Below are positions 16,788 through 24,440 of a stretch of DNA of 64,000 nt, one piece after another. A program made the position numbers and the translations under genes. The notes below the pieces were generated by a model. It saw nothing but the letters and a program-made list of their open reading frames with translations, did no database searches and was not told the origin of the DNA. Numbering within the stretch: position 1 is the first letter of the stretch; every line of letters starts with the position of its first letter. The stretch comes from Sulfopaludibacter sp963815475 (GTDB taxonomy: Bacteria > Acidobacteriota > Terriglobia > Bryobacterales > Bryobacteraceae), in the NCBI GenBank assembly GCA_963815475.1, contig CAWFHD010000003.1, forward strand, positions 6,572,001-6,636,000, read 5' to 3'.

Positions 16788-17534
16788 ATGAATCAGTTGA
16801 GCAATGACACAGAACAGCCGATCGTGCTTGTGCATGGGACAATGGGTAAATCAGAGGACTGGTCGCGGGTAGTGGAACAGCTATCTAACTCTCGCCCGGT
16901 GATCCGTCCAAATTACATGGAGCGAGTCGCTGGAGGGAACTCGACGAAAGCGCTTACGATAAAAGACCTCGCGGATGAGGTTGTGGCTGCAGCCAGGGCC
17001 GAAGGCAAGCAGCGGTTTGATCTTGTTGGAAGTTCCCTTGGAGCGGCAGTTGCCATGTGCGTCGCAGCAGAGCACCCGGAGATGGTCCGTTTCCTTGTGC
17101 TCGTATCAGGTTTCAGCCATGGAAGCGACCCGCGGATGAACTTGCAGTTCAAGCTGTGGCTTCGTTTAGCGAGCACAGATAAAGTGGCATTCACAAAACT
17201 GTTGCTAGTGAGTGGTCTAAGTCCCGGGTTTTTGTCTGCATTCGACGAGCCCACTCTAGACGGAATCGTTGAAAACTTTATCGCATCGACTGACTGGCGT
17301 CCGATAGAGCAGATCATCGGGGTGGACCTTAGTTTAGATGTGCGGGAGAACGCCGCGAAGGTCAAGTCCCCGACGCTGCTGATTACCGCCAAACACGATC
17401 AGATCGTGCCCCCAGATTACTCGGAGGACCTGATTTCTGGCGCGAAGACCATTGAACTCAATTCGGGCCACTTGATGTTTCTGGAAAAGCCAGTCGAGCT
17501 GGCTTCCGCCATACTATCATTCTGCCAAACGTAA
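16788..17534 (+). CDS. Alpha/beta-fold hydrolase
   Basis: A 248-residue alpha/beta hydrolase, probably cytoplasmic, with no signal peptide. The oxyanion strand reads IVLVHGTMG, the nucleophile elbow LVGSSLGAA, the acid lies in ITAKHDQIVPP, and the catalytic His in LNSGHLMFLEKP. The chemistry (esterase, lactonase or other) cannot be told from the sequence. It is cotranscribed with tetR. Its stop is only about 15 bp before the residual coding sequence of a truncated LigD, so it sits at what looks like an insertion or deletion boundary. GC is visibly lower than in the LigD/Ku genes. Confidence 0.88.
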   Translation: MNQLSNDTEQPIVLVHGTMGKSEDWSRVVEQLSNSRPVIRPNYMERVAGGNSTKALTIKDLADEVVAAARAEGKQRFDLVGSSLGAAVAMCVAAEHPEMVRFLVLVSGFSHGSDPRMNLQFKLWLRLASTDKVAFTKLLLVSGLSPGFLSAFDEPTLDGIVENFIASTDWRPIEQIIGVDLSLDVRENAAKVKSPTLLITAKHDQIVPPDYSEDLISGAKTIELNSGHLMFLEKPVELASAILSFCQT

Positions 17535-17548
17535 GCAGGTGACAATCT

Positions 17549-17668
17549 CTTGAAAGCATCTGCGAAGTGGCGTTCACCGAGTGGACACGGGATGGCAGAA
17601 TCCGTCATCCTTCTTTCCAGGGACTGCGCGAAGACAAGGATGCGGGAGATGTGAAAAAGGAGACGCCG
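17549..17668 (+). pseudogene. Residual C-terminus of the LigD ATP-ligase domain
   Basis: In frame with the downstream polymerase, the bases before its ATG encode ICEVAFTEWTRDGRIRHPSF and then QGLREDK, the conserved C-terminal end of the LigD ligase OB-fold. The rest of the ligase and any phosphoesterase domain are absent; a stop codon lies about 15 bp further upstream and then the hydrolase gene. This is the scar of a longer ligD with ligase-then-polymerase order, as in Pseudomonas LigD. The remnant could still be translated as an N-terminal extension of the polymerase from the GTG at 17567. Confidence 0.8.
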
Positions 17669-18577
17669 ATGCCTGGTCAGAAGACGGCAAAGAATGCTCA
17701 ATCGAAACAGAAGGCCGAAGCCCTGGTGGCCGGTGGCGTCACCATCACGCACCCCGGTCGGGTGGTCTCCGAAACGGGGAATGTTACGAAAGGCGAGTTG
17801 GCGGAGTATTACGCCGGCGTGGCTCCTTTTTTGCTGCCGGGTGTGGCCCGTCATCCGCTGAGTGTGCTCCGTTGTCCTTCCGGGATTGACGGCGAATGCT
17901 TTTACCAGCGCAATCCAGGCAAGGGCCTGGGCGCGGATGTGCGGTCGTTTGAGTTTCGGAATAAAGGCAAGAAGTATGAGTACCTCTATATAGAAGATGA
18001 AAAGGGTCTGCTGGAATTAATCCAGATGGGCGGGATTGAGCTTCATCCGTGGGGCGCTTCGATCGATGCGATTGACTATCCCGACCGCCTGATCTTCGAT
18101 CTCGATCCGGCTCCCGATGTGACATTCGAAGCTCTCAAAGTGGCGGCCCAGGACCTGCGCCAGCGGCTTCATGCGAAAGGCCTGGAGTGCAAACTCAAAT
18201 GCACGGGCGGCAAGGGGCTGCACGTCACGGTTCCGTTAGCGGGCAAAGATGAATGGGGCGCCGTGAAGGCGTTTGCTGCGTCTCTGGCGGAAGAGATGGT
18301 GGGCGCCACGCCGGACGCGTACGTTGCCACCATGGCGAAGGCGAAGCGCACGGGCAAGGTATTCATCGATTACTTCCGCAACGACTACACGGCCACGGCC
18401 GTCGCCGACTACGCGGTGCGCGCGCGCCCGGGCATGCCGGTGGCGATGCCCGTGGAATGGAGAGAGCTCAAGAGCCTGGAGTCCGCCAGCCAGTTCACCA
18501 TGCAGGAATCGAGAAAGCGGCTGAAGGGCAAGCGGCCTGATGCGGGTGGCGTGCCGGGGCAGCGCCTTCCTGCATAA
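17669..18577 (+). CDS. ligD: LigD polymerase (primase-polymerase) domain protein, NHEJ
   Basis: A 302-residue archaeo-eukaryotic-primase-type polymerase, as found in LigD, which fills gaps and adds nucleotides at double-strand breaks during bacterial NHEJ. Visible motifs: FYQRNPGKG; LIFDLDPAPD, the metal-binding DxD; KCTGGKGLHVTVPL; and RTGKVFIDYFRND with VRARPGMPVAMPVEW. I choose the ATG at 17669 because AAAAAGGAGA lies just upstream. The frame, however, is continuous with a remnant of the ligase domain (17549 on), so this is a LigD that has lost its ligase. It is convergent with ku, 15 bp apart. A separate ATP ligase would be needed for full NHEJ and is not in the window. Confidence 0.88.
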   Translation: MPGQKTAKNAQSKQKAEALVAGGVTITHPGRVVSETGNVTKGELAEYYAGVAPFLLPGVARHPLSVLRCPSGIDGECFYQRNPGKGLGADVRSFEFRNKGKKYEYLYIEDEKGLLELIQMGGIELHPWGASIDAIDYPDRLIFDLDPAPDVTFEALKVAAQDLRQRLHAKGLECKLKCTGGKGLHVTVPLAGKDEWGAVKAFAASLAEEMVGATPDAYVATMAKAKRTGKVFIDYFRNDYTATAVADYAVRARPGMPVAMPVEWRELKSLESASQFTMQESRKRLKGKRPDAGGVPGQRLPA

Positions 18578-18592
18578 GCGACAATGCAGGCT

Positions 18593-19423
18593 CTACGCGG
18601 CCTTGCGCTGTTTCGATGCCTTCTTGGCGTGAGCGGCTTTGGGCGCCGATTTTGCGGCAGCGCGGCTGGCGCTCAGGCTGCGTTTGAGGGCTTCCATCAG
18701 GTCCATCACGGGCGCCTTACGCGGTTGAGTGACGGTGGTGATTTTTTGACCCTTCTGCTTCTGCTGGATCAGACGTTCGACACTTTCGCGATACGTATCT
18801 TCGAACTGACTGGGTTTGAAGGGCGCTGACAGGTGGCTGACCAGATTGCGCGCGAGTTCCAGTTCCTTGGCACTGTATTTCGCCTGGGGCGCATCACCCT
18901 TGTGGGTCTTGTGCAACTCATCCGGATAATAAAGGGTGTGCAGCACAAGGCCGGCCTCGGACGGCCGTATCAACACGACGTGTTCGCGGTTGTGCATGGC
19001 GATTTTCGCAATGGCATGTTGTTTGGTCTGGGACAGCGCCGCCATGAAAAGCACATACGGCTTGGCGGTCTTATCTTCCGGCGCCACATAGTACGAGCTC
19101 TGGAAATAAATGGGGTCGACTTCGCCGCTGTCCACGAACTGTACAATGTCCATCGTGGTCGCGGTGGTGGGCGCGATCTTCTTGAGTTCTTCGTCCTCCA
19201 CCACGATGTAGCTGCCCTTTTTGATTTCGTAGCCCTTCACGATCTCGGACCGCTCGATGGGCTCATTCTCTTCGATGCAATACCAGACTTCGCGCACGCG
19301 CGAGAGATCCTTTTTGTGAAGCATATGGAAATGAACTGCCTCCGCGCGCGCGGCCGAGAACAGCCGCACGGGGAAGGAGACGAGTCCGAAACTGATGAAG
19401 CCTTTCCAGACGGTTGCCGCCAT
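18593..19423 (-). CDS. ku: Ku protein, NHEJ DNA-end binding
   Basis: A 276-residue bacterial Ku homodimer subunit, which binds DNA ends and recruits LigD. It begins MAATVWKGFISFGLVSFPVRL, shown here only in part by its core WKGFISFGLVSFPVRL. Further Ku landmarks are HFHMLHKKD, EIVKGYEIKKGSYIVVEDEE, SYYVAPED and LVLHTLYYPDEL. The C-terminus is a Lys/Ala-rich tail (about residues 245-276), as in other bacterial Ku proteins, where it aids DNA binding. It is convergent with the ligD polymerase gene, a common pairing. Confidence 0.95.
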   Translation of the reverse strand: MAATVWKGFISFGLVSFPVRLFSAARAEAVHFHMLHKKDLSRVREVWYCIEENEPIERSEIVKGYEIKKGSYIVVEDEELKKIAPTTATTMDIVQFVDSGEVDPIYFQSSYYVAPEDKTAKPYVLFMAALSQTKQHAIAKIAMHNREHVVLIRPSEAGLVLHTLYYPDELHKTHKGDAPQAKYSAKELELARNLVSHLSAPFKPSQFEDTYRESVERLIQQKQKGQKITTVTQPRKAPVMDLMEALKRSLSASRAAAKSAPKAAHAKKASKQRKAA

Positions 19424-19780
19424 TTGGTTCCCTCACTCTAAACGTAGTACGCACGTGCGCTGCCTGAAGTGAGGCGCCGTACAAACAAGGCATACCGGTC
19501 CCGGCATTGTTCGCAAAACCCCTGTATGGCTGTTTGTTACTTCGCTTCGGACGGTCGCGGGCGGCGCGGCGCTTTACGCAGGGTCGAAAAAGCGGTCCGA
19601 GCGTCGCTCGGATTGGCAGGCGGAAGCGCCTGCCCTACCAAGAGCATCGAGTGTTTCATTAAATTTCGTGGGCTACAGGACCGTTCCGGCAGACCAGGAT
19701 CACCGAGCGCGTGTGGCTGCAGATTCGCATGGAAGCCTTCGATTGCAACCATGCATTCGGCGGCTAACTCGACCCACTGG
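19424..19780. other. Intergenic region upstream of ku
   Basis: A 357-bp stretch without a supported gene. It contains the second copy of repeat family A (19583-19634). The remainder holds no hairpin-plus-T-tract or clear promoter that I can defend. Confidence 0.6.
19583..19634. repeat. Dispersed palindromic element, family A, copy 2
   Basis: A 52-bp copy differing from 11709-11760 at only two positions (T to G in the loop between CCGAGC and GCTCGG; C to A in the loop of the GGCAGGCG/CGCCTGCC hairpin). Both differences fall in loops, so both stems are preserved. That is the pattern expected if the folded form matters. Confidence 0.75.
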
Positions 19781-21127
19781 TCAGCGCCGTTTCTTGCATG
19801 AGAATTCCATTTCGGCGCTGGATGGCACTGCATCTGTATTTTGTCTGGCCGGCCGAAATTTCCAACTTCGGACGAAGGGCAGAAGGGAACCCGCCATGTC
19901 GGGGCCATCGGCGCTGACCACACGAATGTTGGCAGCTACGCCGTCGGCCGATATGTCGAAAGCCAGCGAGATCGCTCCTTCTGTCTTGCACGCCGTGGGG
20001 AAAGCAAAAGCTACCAGCGTCGGTTTGCCATAGCTCTCCGGCGCGGCATAGTTGCTTTTTGTAATTTGCCACGGCCCCAAGAGCCTGAAGTTCACCTCGA
20101 TACTCGCGGCGACGGTGACGGGCTTGTCGTCCTTCGTCCCTGGGTTGAACTTCCATTCGCTGACCGCTTCGATGGCTTTCTCATCCAGGCCGGAACCGAG
20201 GCTATTCAGGATTTTGAAATTCTGCGCTGTTCCGTCCGGGCGGATTTCCGTATAGAGCACAACCATACCTTGGATCCCTGCTTTTCGTGCGGCTTCGGAG
20301 TATTCGGGCTCCTTCTTCGAAACCAGGCTGGGCGGTTTGACGCCACCGCCGACGCGGTAGACTCCGGCTCCAATCGGACCGGCGGCGGTTGTCACCGGTA
20401 CTTTCACCTGGTTGGTTGTGGCAGGGAGTGCGCTCGTTGGTTTAGGATGCCGGGCAGCCGCGAATTCAGCGAAAGGTGTCTCCGCCTTGCTGTCCAGCAG
20501 GCCTTTTACATTGTTTATCGGAACCGCAATGGCGAGGTTCTCATCGCCTCCAATTTTGGCTCCGGCGACTGCGACCACGTGCGCCTGGTCATCCAGGACG
20601 GGGCCGCCCGCAGTCCCAGCATCGATCATCGGCGATAACTGCGCCATGCGGATTCCTGCTACGTCGCGTAGAGCGCTGATGGTTCCCTTTTGGAGCATCG
20701 TCTGCGGACCGGAGGTGTAGATTGTCTGGCCCACTTCCAGGTCGTTCGAATCGCCGATAGGGAGGGGCAGGAGCCCGGTTGCCTGAATGCGAATGAGCGC
20801 CAAATCCTTGCGCTCGTCGAAATCGATCACTCTGGCGGAATCGAAAGCCACGCCGTTCGACAGGTGAATGCTGAGCGAAAGGCAAGCCTGAAGCACGTGA
20901 AGACTAGTGACGATTCGGCCGTCTGCCGAGATGAGAAATCCCAAGGCAGTACCGAGCTGTGCGTGGTCGGGTCCAATGCAACGAATCGACACTATCGCCG
21001 GAGTGCTGCGCTTGGAGATGTCAGCGGCGGCGACGGGCTTGGCCCTCTTTTTGGCGGCGGAGAAGGTAGGGACGGCCAAGAGGGTGAGCAACATCCCTGA
21101 CACGAGAGCAGGCTGGCATCGAGTCAT
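19781..21127 (-). CDS. Exported trypsin-like pseudoprotease fused to TonB C-terminal domains
   Basis: A 448-residue exported protein. A signal peptide (residues 1-24) is followed by an HtrA-like trypsin fold: His77 in TSLHVLQ, Asp108 in ERKDLALIRI, but the nucleophile motif reads GTAGGPV, with Ala173 where GNSGGPV is expected. The codon is GCG, so catalytic Ser is truly absent. Residues about 265-350 form a TonB_C domain (EPEYSEAARKAGIQGMVVLY, VSEWKFNPG). A second, weaker TonB_C-like half runs from about 380 to 445 (SLAFDISADG, RSWKFRPA). It probably acts as a periplasmic binding or scaffold protein rather than a peptidase. The ATG at 21127 is chosen because the signal peptide starts there; the frame extends further upstream. 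Confidence 0.82.
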   Translation of the reverse strand: MTRCQPALVSGMLLTLLAVPTFSAAKKRAKPVAAADISKRSTPAIVSIRCIGPDHAQLGTALGFLISADGRIVTSLHVLQACLSLSIHLSNGVAFDSARVIDFDERKDLALIRIQATGLLPLPIGDSNDLEVGQTIYTSGPQTMLQKGTISALRDVAGIRMAQLSPMIDAGTAGGPVLDDQAHVVAVAGAKIGGDENLAIAVPINNVKGLLDSKAETPFAEFAAARHPKPTSALPATTNQVKVPVTTAAGPIGAGVYRVGGGVKPPSLVSKKEPEYSEAARKAGIQGMVVLYTEIRPDGTAQNFKILNSLGSGLDEKAIEAVSEWKFNPGTKDDKPVTVAASIEVNFRLLGPWQITKSNYAAPESYGKPTLVAFAFPTACKTEGAISLAFDISADGVAANIRVVSADGPDMAGSLLPFVRSWKFRPARQNTDAVPSSAEMEFSCKKRR

Positions 21128-21287
21128 GAGCGAGTCTTTATTATCACTCGAAGCTGTTAGACTGCGCCGGTGTTTCAGCCTCTCCCGAGGCGGCCCCGTT
21201 CCTGCCCGGAGGACTTTCGAAAGTGCGGTACCTGTGGCCCAAATCAACAGTACTTTCACCAATTTAGGCGGCGCGTACTCCAGGAGC

Positions 21288-21343
21288 GATAGTACATTCG
21301 ATGAGTTTCGGTACATTCGAGGATTTTCGGTACGTGCGAGGTA
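21288..21343. promoter_or_regulatory. Three direct repeats with 19-bp period
   Basis: GTACATTCGA at 21292 and 21311, and GTACGTGCGA at 21330, exactly 19 bp apart. The second and third copies share the longer TTTCGGTAC..CGAGG context, and a fourth GTAC follows at 21341. The array lies in the divergent region between the pseudoprotease and the response-regulator operon. Same-face direct repeats of this spacing suggest cooperative protein binding, but the factor is unknown. Confidence 0.55.
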
Positions 21344-21410
21344 CGTCTAGTGCTGTCGAGCCGGCGCGTGATGTCTGCATAATGTTGACACCCACCAAGG
21401 GGGCAAATCG

Positions 21411-22970
21411 ATGACCGGAGCACCAATTCTCGTAGTAGACGATGCGCCAGTAAGCTTGAAGTTGATGCGGCTTCTGCTGACTCATGAAGGCTATCAGGTC
21501 CGCACGGCGGAGCGCGCGGAAGACGCTTTGCAGATGCTTGCCGATTACCGTCCGGACCTGATCCTCGCGGATATCCAACTGCCGGGCATGAACGGGCTGG
21601 AGATGACCCGCCAGGTAAAAGCCAATCCAAAGACCAGTGCGATCCGGGTTGTGGCGCTGACGGCTTGCGCCATGAAGGACGACCGGGAAAAGGCGATGCT
21701 CGCCGGCTGTGAAGACTACATTACCAAACCGATCGACACATCCACTCTCGCGTCCAGAGTGCGCGAATTGCTGGCGCACAGCCCCGCCGACCGGGGCGCG
21801 CAGGCCGGGACCAGGTTGGTGGACGGGCACGAACCGCGCGTCCCGGGTGTGGCCATGAAGGAGATACAGGATAATTACCTGGACGACGGAATCGAAGGCG
21901 TCAAGCAACTGCTCGACAGTTTGAATGGCGGGTTAGATCCGGTGCGCGCCGCGTGGCAGTTGCATGAGTGGACGGGCAGCGCCGGTCTGTTGGGCTATCC
22001 GGAGATCTCCAGCCTGACGCGTCGAGCCGAACAGGTGGTGCGCGTAGACCCGCCCGATCTTGCCCACCTTCGGATTGTCCTCACCGATCTGTTGCTCACA
22101 TTCTCCGAACTCCGCGACCGCCGGATCGCGCCTGTGCCGGAATACGTTGTCGAAGCGGCTCGCGGAAAACGGGTGGCCCTGATCGGCTTTAGTTCCGAGC
22201 GCGCCGATGCCATGTGCGCCACGCTGGAGCGGGTGAAGGCGCGGCCGCGGCTGTTCGAAGCCTCCGACGATCCGAACTCCGAGGCTGTTCGGGATTGCGA
22301 CCTGGCGATTGTTCATGTTCGGCCCGAGACCCTGGAAAGTTCCTGGCTACAGAGCGGCGAGCCGGTCCCACGCCTGAAAAGGCTGGTGTTCGCAGGCGAC
22401 CAGCGTGACCTGGCCGGCCTGCCCGCGGACGTCCGTTCACGAGCCGTGGACCTCTTAGTGGGGCGAGCAGATGCTGAAGACGTATTGCTGCGGCTCGCCT
22501 TTGTGTTCTCTCGCAGCGCGACCACTGCGCCTGCACCCGCCGTGGCTCTGGCGGCAGCCGCTGCGGCCTCGGTTGTGGGCGACGGGCAGCCCAGCACTCG
22601 GGCGGTTGTCACGCGTCCCAACATTGTTCTGGCGGACGACGATTCCATCATCCGCACGCTGCTGGGATCGACGCTCCAGAACCGCGGAATGTGCTGCCAC
22701 ATTGCCGAAAACGGGCGCGACGCTCTGGAGATGATTCGGGCTGAGGCGCCTCACGTCGCCGTACTGGATGTAAACATGCCGGTTTTGGACGGCTTCGGAG
22801 TGCTGGCCGCGGTTCGGGCCGAGAAGATTCCAACGCGCATCATCCTGCTCACATCGCTCCAGCAGGAGAAAGATGTTCTTCGAGCTTTTAGCCTGGGCGC
22901 CGATGACTACGTGACCAAGCCGTTCAACCCGTTCGAAGTGGTAGCGCGCGTGAAGAGGCTGATACCGTGA
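21411..22970 (+). CDS. Multi-domain response regulator: REC, Hpt-like, degenerate REC, REC
   Basis: A 519-residue cytoplasmic protein without a DNA-binding output. The first receiver (1-122) has VVDDAP, Asp54 in LILADIQLPGMNG and Lys107 in ITKPID. A helical segment (about 150-235) contains AWQLHEWTGSAGLLG, which resembles an Hpt motif with His185. A middle segment (about 252-370) has the strand order of a receiver but lacks the acidic and Lys residues. After an Ala-rich linker, the last receiver (403-519) has LADDDS, Asp453 in VAVLDVNMPVLDG and Lys in VTKPFN. It overlaps the next gene by 4 bp (GTGA). It is probably a phosphorelay intermediate. Confidence 0.88.
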   Translation: MTGAPILVVDDAPVSLKLMRLLLTHEGYQVRTAERAEDALQMLADYRPDLILADIQLPGMNGLEMTRQVKANPKTSAIRVVALTACAMKDDREKAMLAGCEDYITKPIDTSTLASRVRELLAHSPADRGAQAGTRLVDGHEPRVPGVAMKEIQDNYLDDGIEGVKQLLDSLNGGLDPVRAAWQLHEWTGSAGLLGYPEISSLTRRAEQVVRVDPPDLAHLRIVLTDLLLTFSELRDRRIAPVPEYVVEAARGKRVALIGFSSERADAMCATLERVKARPRLFEASDDPNSEAVRDCDLAIVHVRPETLESSWLQSGEPVPRLKRLVFAGDQRDLAGLPADVRSRAVDLLVGRADAEDVLLRLAFVFSRSATTAPAPAVALAAAAAASVVGDGQPSTRAVVTRPNIVLADDDSIIRTLLGSTLQNRGMCCHIAENGRDALEMIRAEAPHVAVLDVNMPVLDGFGVLAAVRAEKIPTRIILLTSLQQEKDVLRAFSLGADDYVTKPFNPFEVVARVKRLIP

Positions 22971-23290
22971 CAAATCCGTCCTTTTGGGAGTCGCTCCAAT
23001 TTGTGGAATCTGTTTGCACCGTATGGTTCTATCTTTTGGCATGGGTCATTCTGTACCGATGGAACCGCCGCCGGAAGCTAGCCGCCATGCGCACAACTCG
23101 GGCGGACATAGCCGACGCCCTGTCGTCGTATTTGTGCGGCAATCCGGAGACTGACCGCTTACGCAAGCTGGCGGAAGCGCATCCGGACTACATGCGAGAG
23201 ACAATTCTGCATTATCAAAGCATAGTTTTGGGTCGCGGCGAGGAGCTTTGCGATCTGACGGTTCAGTTGGGATGTGCGCAGCGAGGGTGA
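22967..23290 (+). CDS. Small single-pass membrane protein, unknown
   Basis: A 107-residue protein starting with a GTG that overlaps the stop of the receiver protein (GTGA). A hydrophobic segment (about residues 13-32, ending in YRWNRRRKL) predicts one membrane helix with the C-terminal 75 residues in the cytoplasm. The rest is helical and polar with no family I recognise. Its tight placement between the receiver gene and the PilZ-DnaJ gene (17 bp before the latter) argues that it is a real member of this three-gene operon. Confidence 0.7.
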   Translation: MTNPSFWESLQFVESVCTVWFYLLAWVILYRWNRRRKLAAMRTTRADIADALSSYLCGNPETDRLRKLAEAHPDYMRETILHYQSIVLGRGEELCDLTVQLGCAQRG

Positions 23291-23306
23291 GCGGAGGGAA
23301 AAATTC

Positions 23307-24203
23307 ATGCAACAGAATAAACGCCAACATTATCGGGTTCCGGTCAATTTCGAGGTGGTGTTCTATTGGGAAGACGCCGCCGGGAAGGTGTACTCTACGC
23401 GGCCGCGAGCGCGCGACGCTTCGGACTTCGGGATGAACGTGGAGAGCGCAGTGCCCATCCAGAGCGGAACCGAGATTTGCGTGGATGCGGCGCCTTACGC
23501 TTCCGCCATCTCGGCACTGGTCCGGCACTGCGCTCAGGCGGACGGGGCTTACCGAATCGGCATCCAATTCTCCAGCAGGCTGGATCGGTCTCCGCATGGA
23601 GTCCACGCGGGAATGGACTGCTACGAGATCCTGCAACTCAGTCCAAAAGCCGATCTGGAGACGATTCACCGCGTATACCGGATCATGGCCGCGCGCTTTC
23701 ATCCGGACAATCCGGAGGGAGGCGACGCGGAACGCTTCCTGCTGCTATCGGAAGCGTACAAGGTTCTCAGCGATCCGGAGCGGCGCGCGCAGTACGATCG
23801 AATGAAGAGCACCGAACGCCCCAGCGCTTTGCCTCTGTTTCAGGCCCGGGCTTTCGTGGACGAAAAAGAAGGCGAGATGAATCGCCGGCTGGGTGTGCTC
23901 TGCCTGTTATACGCGCAGCGCCGCCGGACGCCGGACCATCCGACCATCTCACTCATCGAGTTAGAGGGCCTCATGTCGATTCCGCGAGAGTATCTGGAGT
24001 TTACCCTGTGGTACTTGAAGCAGAAGAACTATGTCGAGATGAATCAAGGCGCCGACTTCAGCCTGACCGCGACAGGAGTGGATTTCGCTGAGGAGCATAC
24101 GCTCGCGCGGGACATGCTGCTCCGCCTGCTGACAACCGGCGACTCGCAGGTTGCGCGCGAAAGCGGCGGCCAGCCGGGCTACGCGTCGTCACAAGTAAAC
24201 TAG
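23307..24203 (+). CDS. PilZ-DnaJ fusion protein with C-terminal winged-helix-like region
   Basis: A 298-residue protein of unusual architecture. The N-terminus is a PilZ domain: KRQHYRVPV gives the RxxxR-type start and RDASDFGMNV the (D/N)xSxxG motif, both needed to bind cyclic-di-GMP. Residues about 104-166 are a J-domain (YEILQLSPKADLETIHRVYR, HPD at 132-134, LSEAYKVLSDPERRAQYD), which stimulates DnaK-type ATPases. The C-terminal part (about 192-262) is rich in helices and resembles a winged helix (SLIELEGLMSIPREYLEFTL, ending in LTATG). The start is the ATG at 23307 with GGAGGG upstream. It follows a receiver protein and a small membrane protein in one operon. Confidence 0.85.
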   Translation: MQQNKRQHYRVPVNFEVVFYWEDAAGKVYSTRPRARDASDFGMNVESAVPIQSGTEICVDAAPYASAISALVRHCAQADGAYRIGIQFSSRLDRSPHGVHAGMDCYEILQLSPKADLETIHRVYRIMAARFHPDNPEGGDAERFLLLSEAYKVLSDPERRAQYDRMKSTERPSALPLFQARAFVDEKEGEMNRRLGVLCLLYAQRRRTPDHPTISLIELEGLMSIPREYLEFTLWYLKQKNYVEMNQGADFSLTATGVDFAEEHTLARDMLLRLLTTGDSQVARESGGQPGYASSQVN

Positions 24204-24351
24204 TGCGTCGATCGGTTTCCAGGTCTGCGATGGTGTGAAGATGTTCGCGTGGGGCGGACTTTAAGTCTGCGGCGGACTTGAGTCCGCCTACCGGCCCGGC
24301 GGGACTGAAGTCCCGCGCAGGCTCAAGCCTGCCCCACTTCGTTTCGCACTA
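24201..24351. repeat. Multi-hairpin palindromic element, family B, copy 1
   Basis: An intergenic element with nested symmetry. Outer arms are TAGTGCG (24201) and CGCACTA (24345); a second pair is GTGGGG (24249) and CCCCAC (24332). Between them lie four short hairpins, each with an inner CTT/AAG-type dyad: GCGGACTttAAGTCTGC, GGCGGACTTGAGTCCGCC, GCGGGACTGAAGTCCCGC and GCAGGCTCAAGCCTGC. The last 29 bases recur at 33824-33852. Single-stranded, it could form a cloverleaf-like structure. Confidence 0.7.
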
Positions 24352-24440
24352 ATCCAAGCGGTCGATGGCCTGTCCCACCGGGGAAAGCGGGCTGAACACT
24401 CCGCATGCAAAGTGTTCAGCCTGGCGCCGCAGATGTACCG

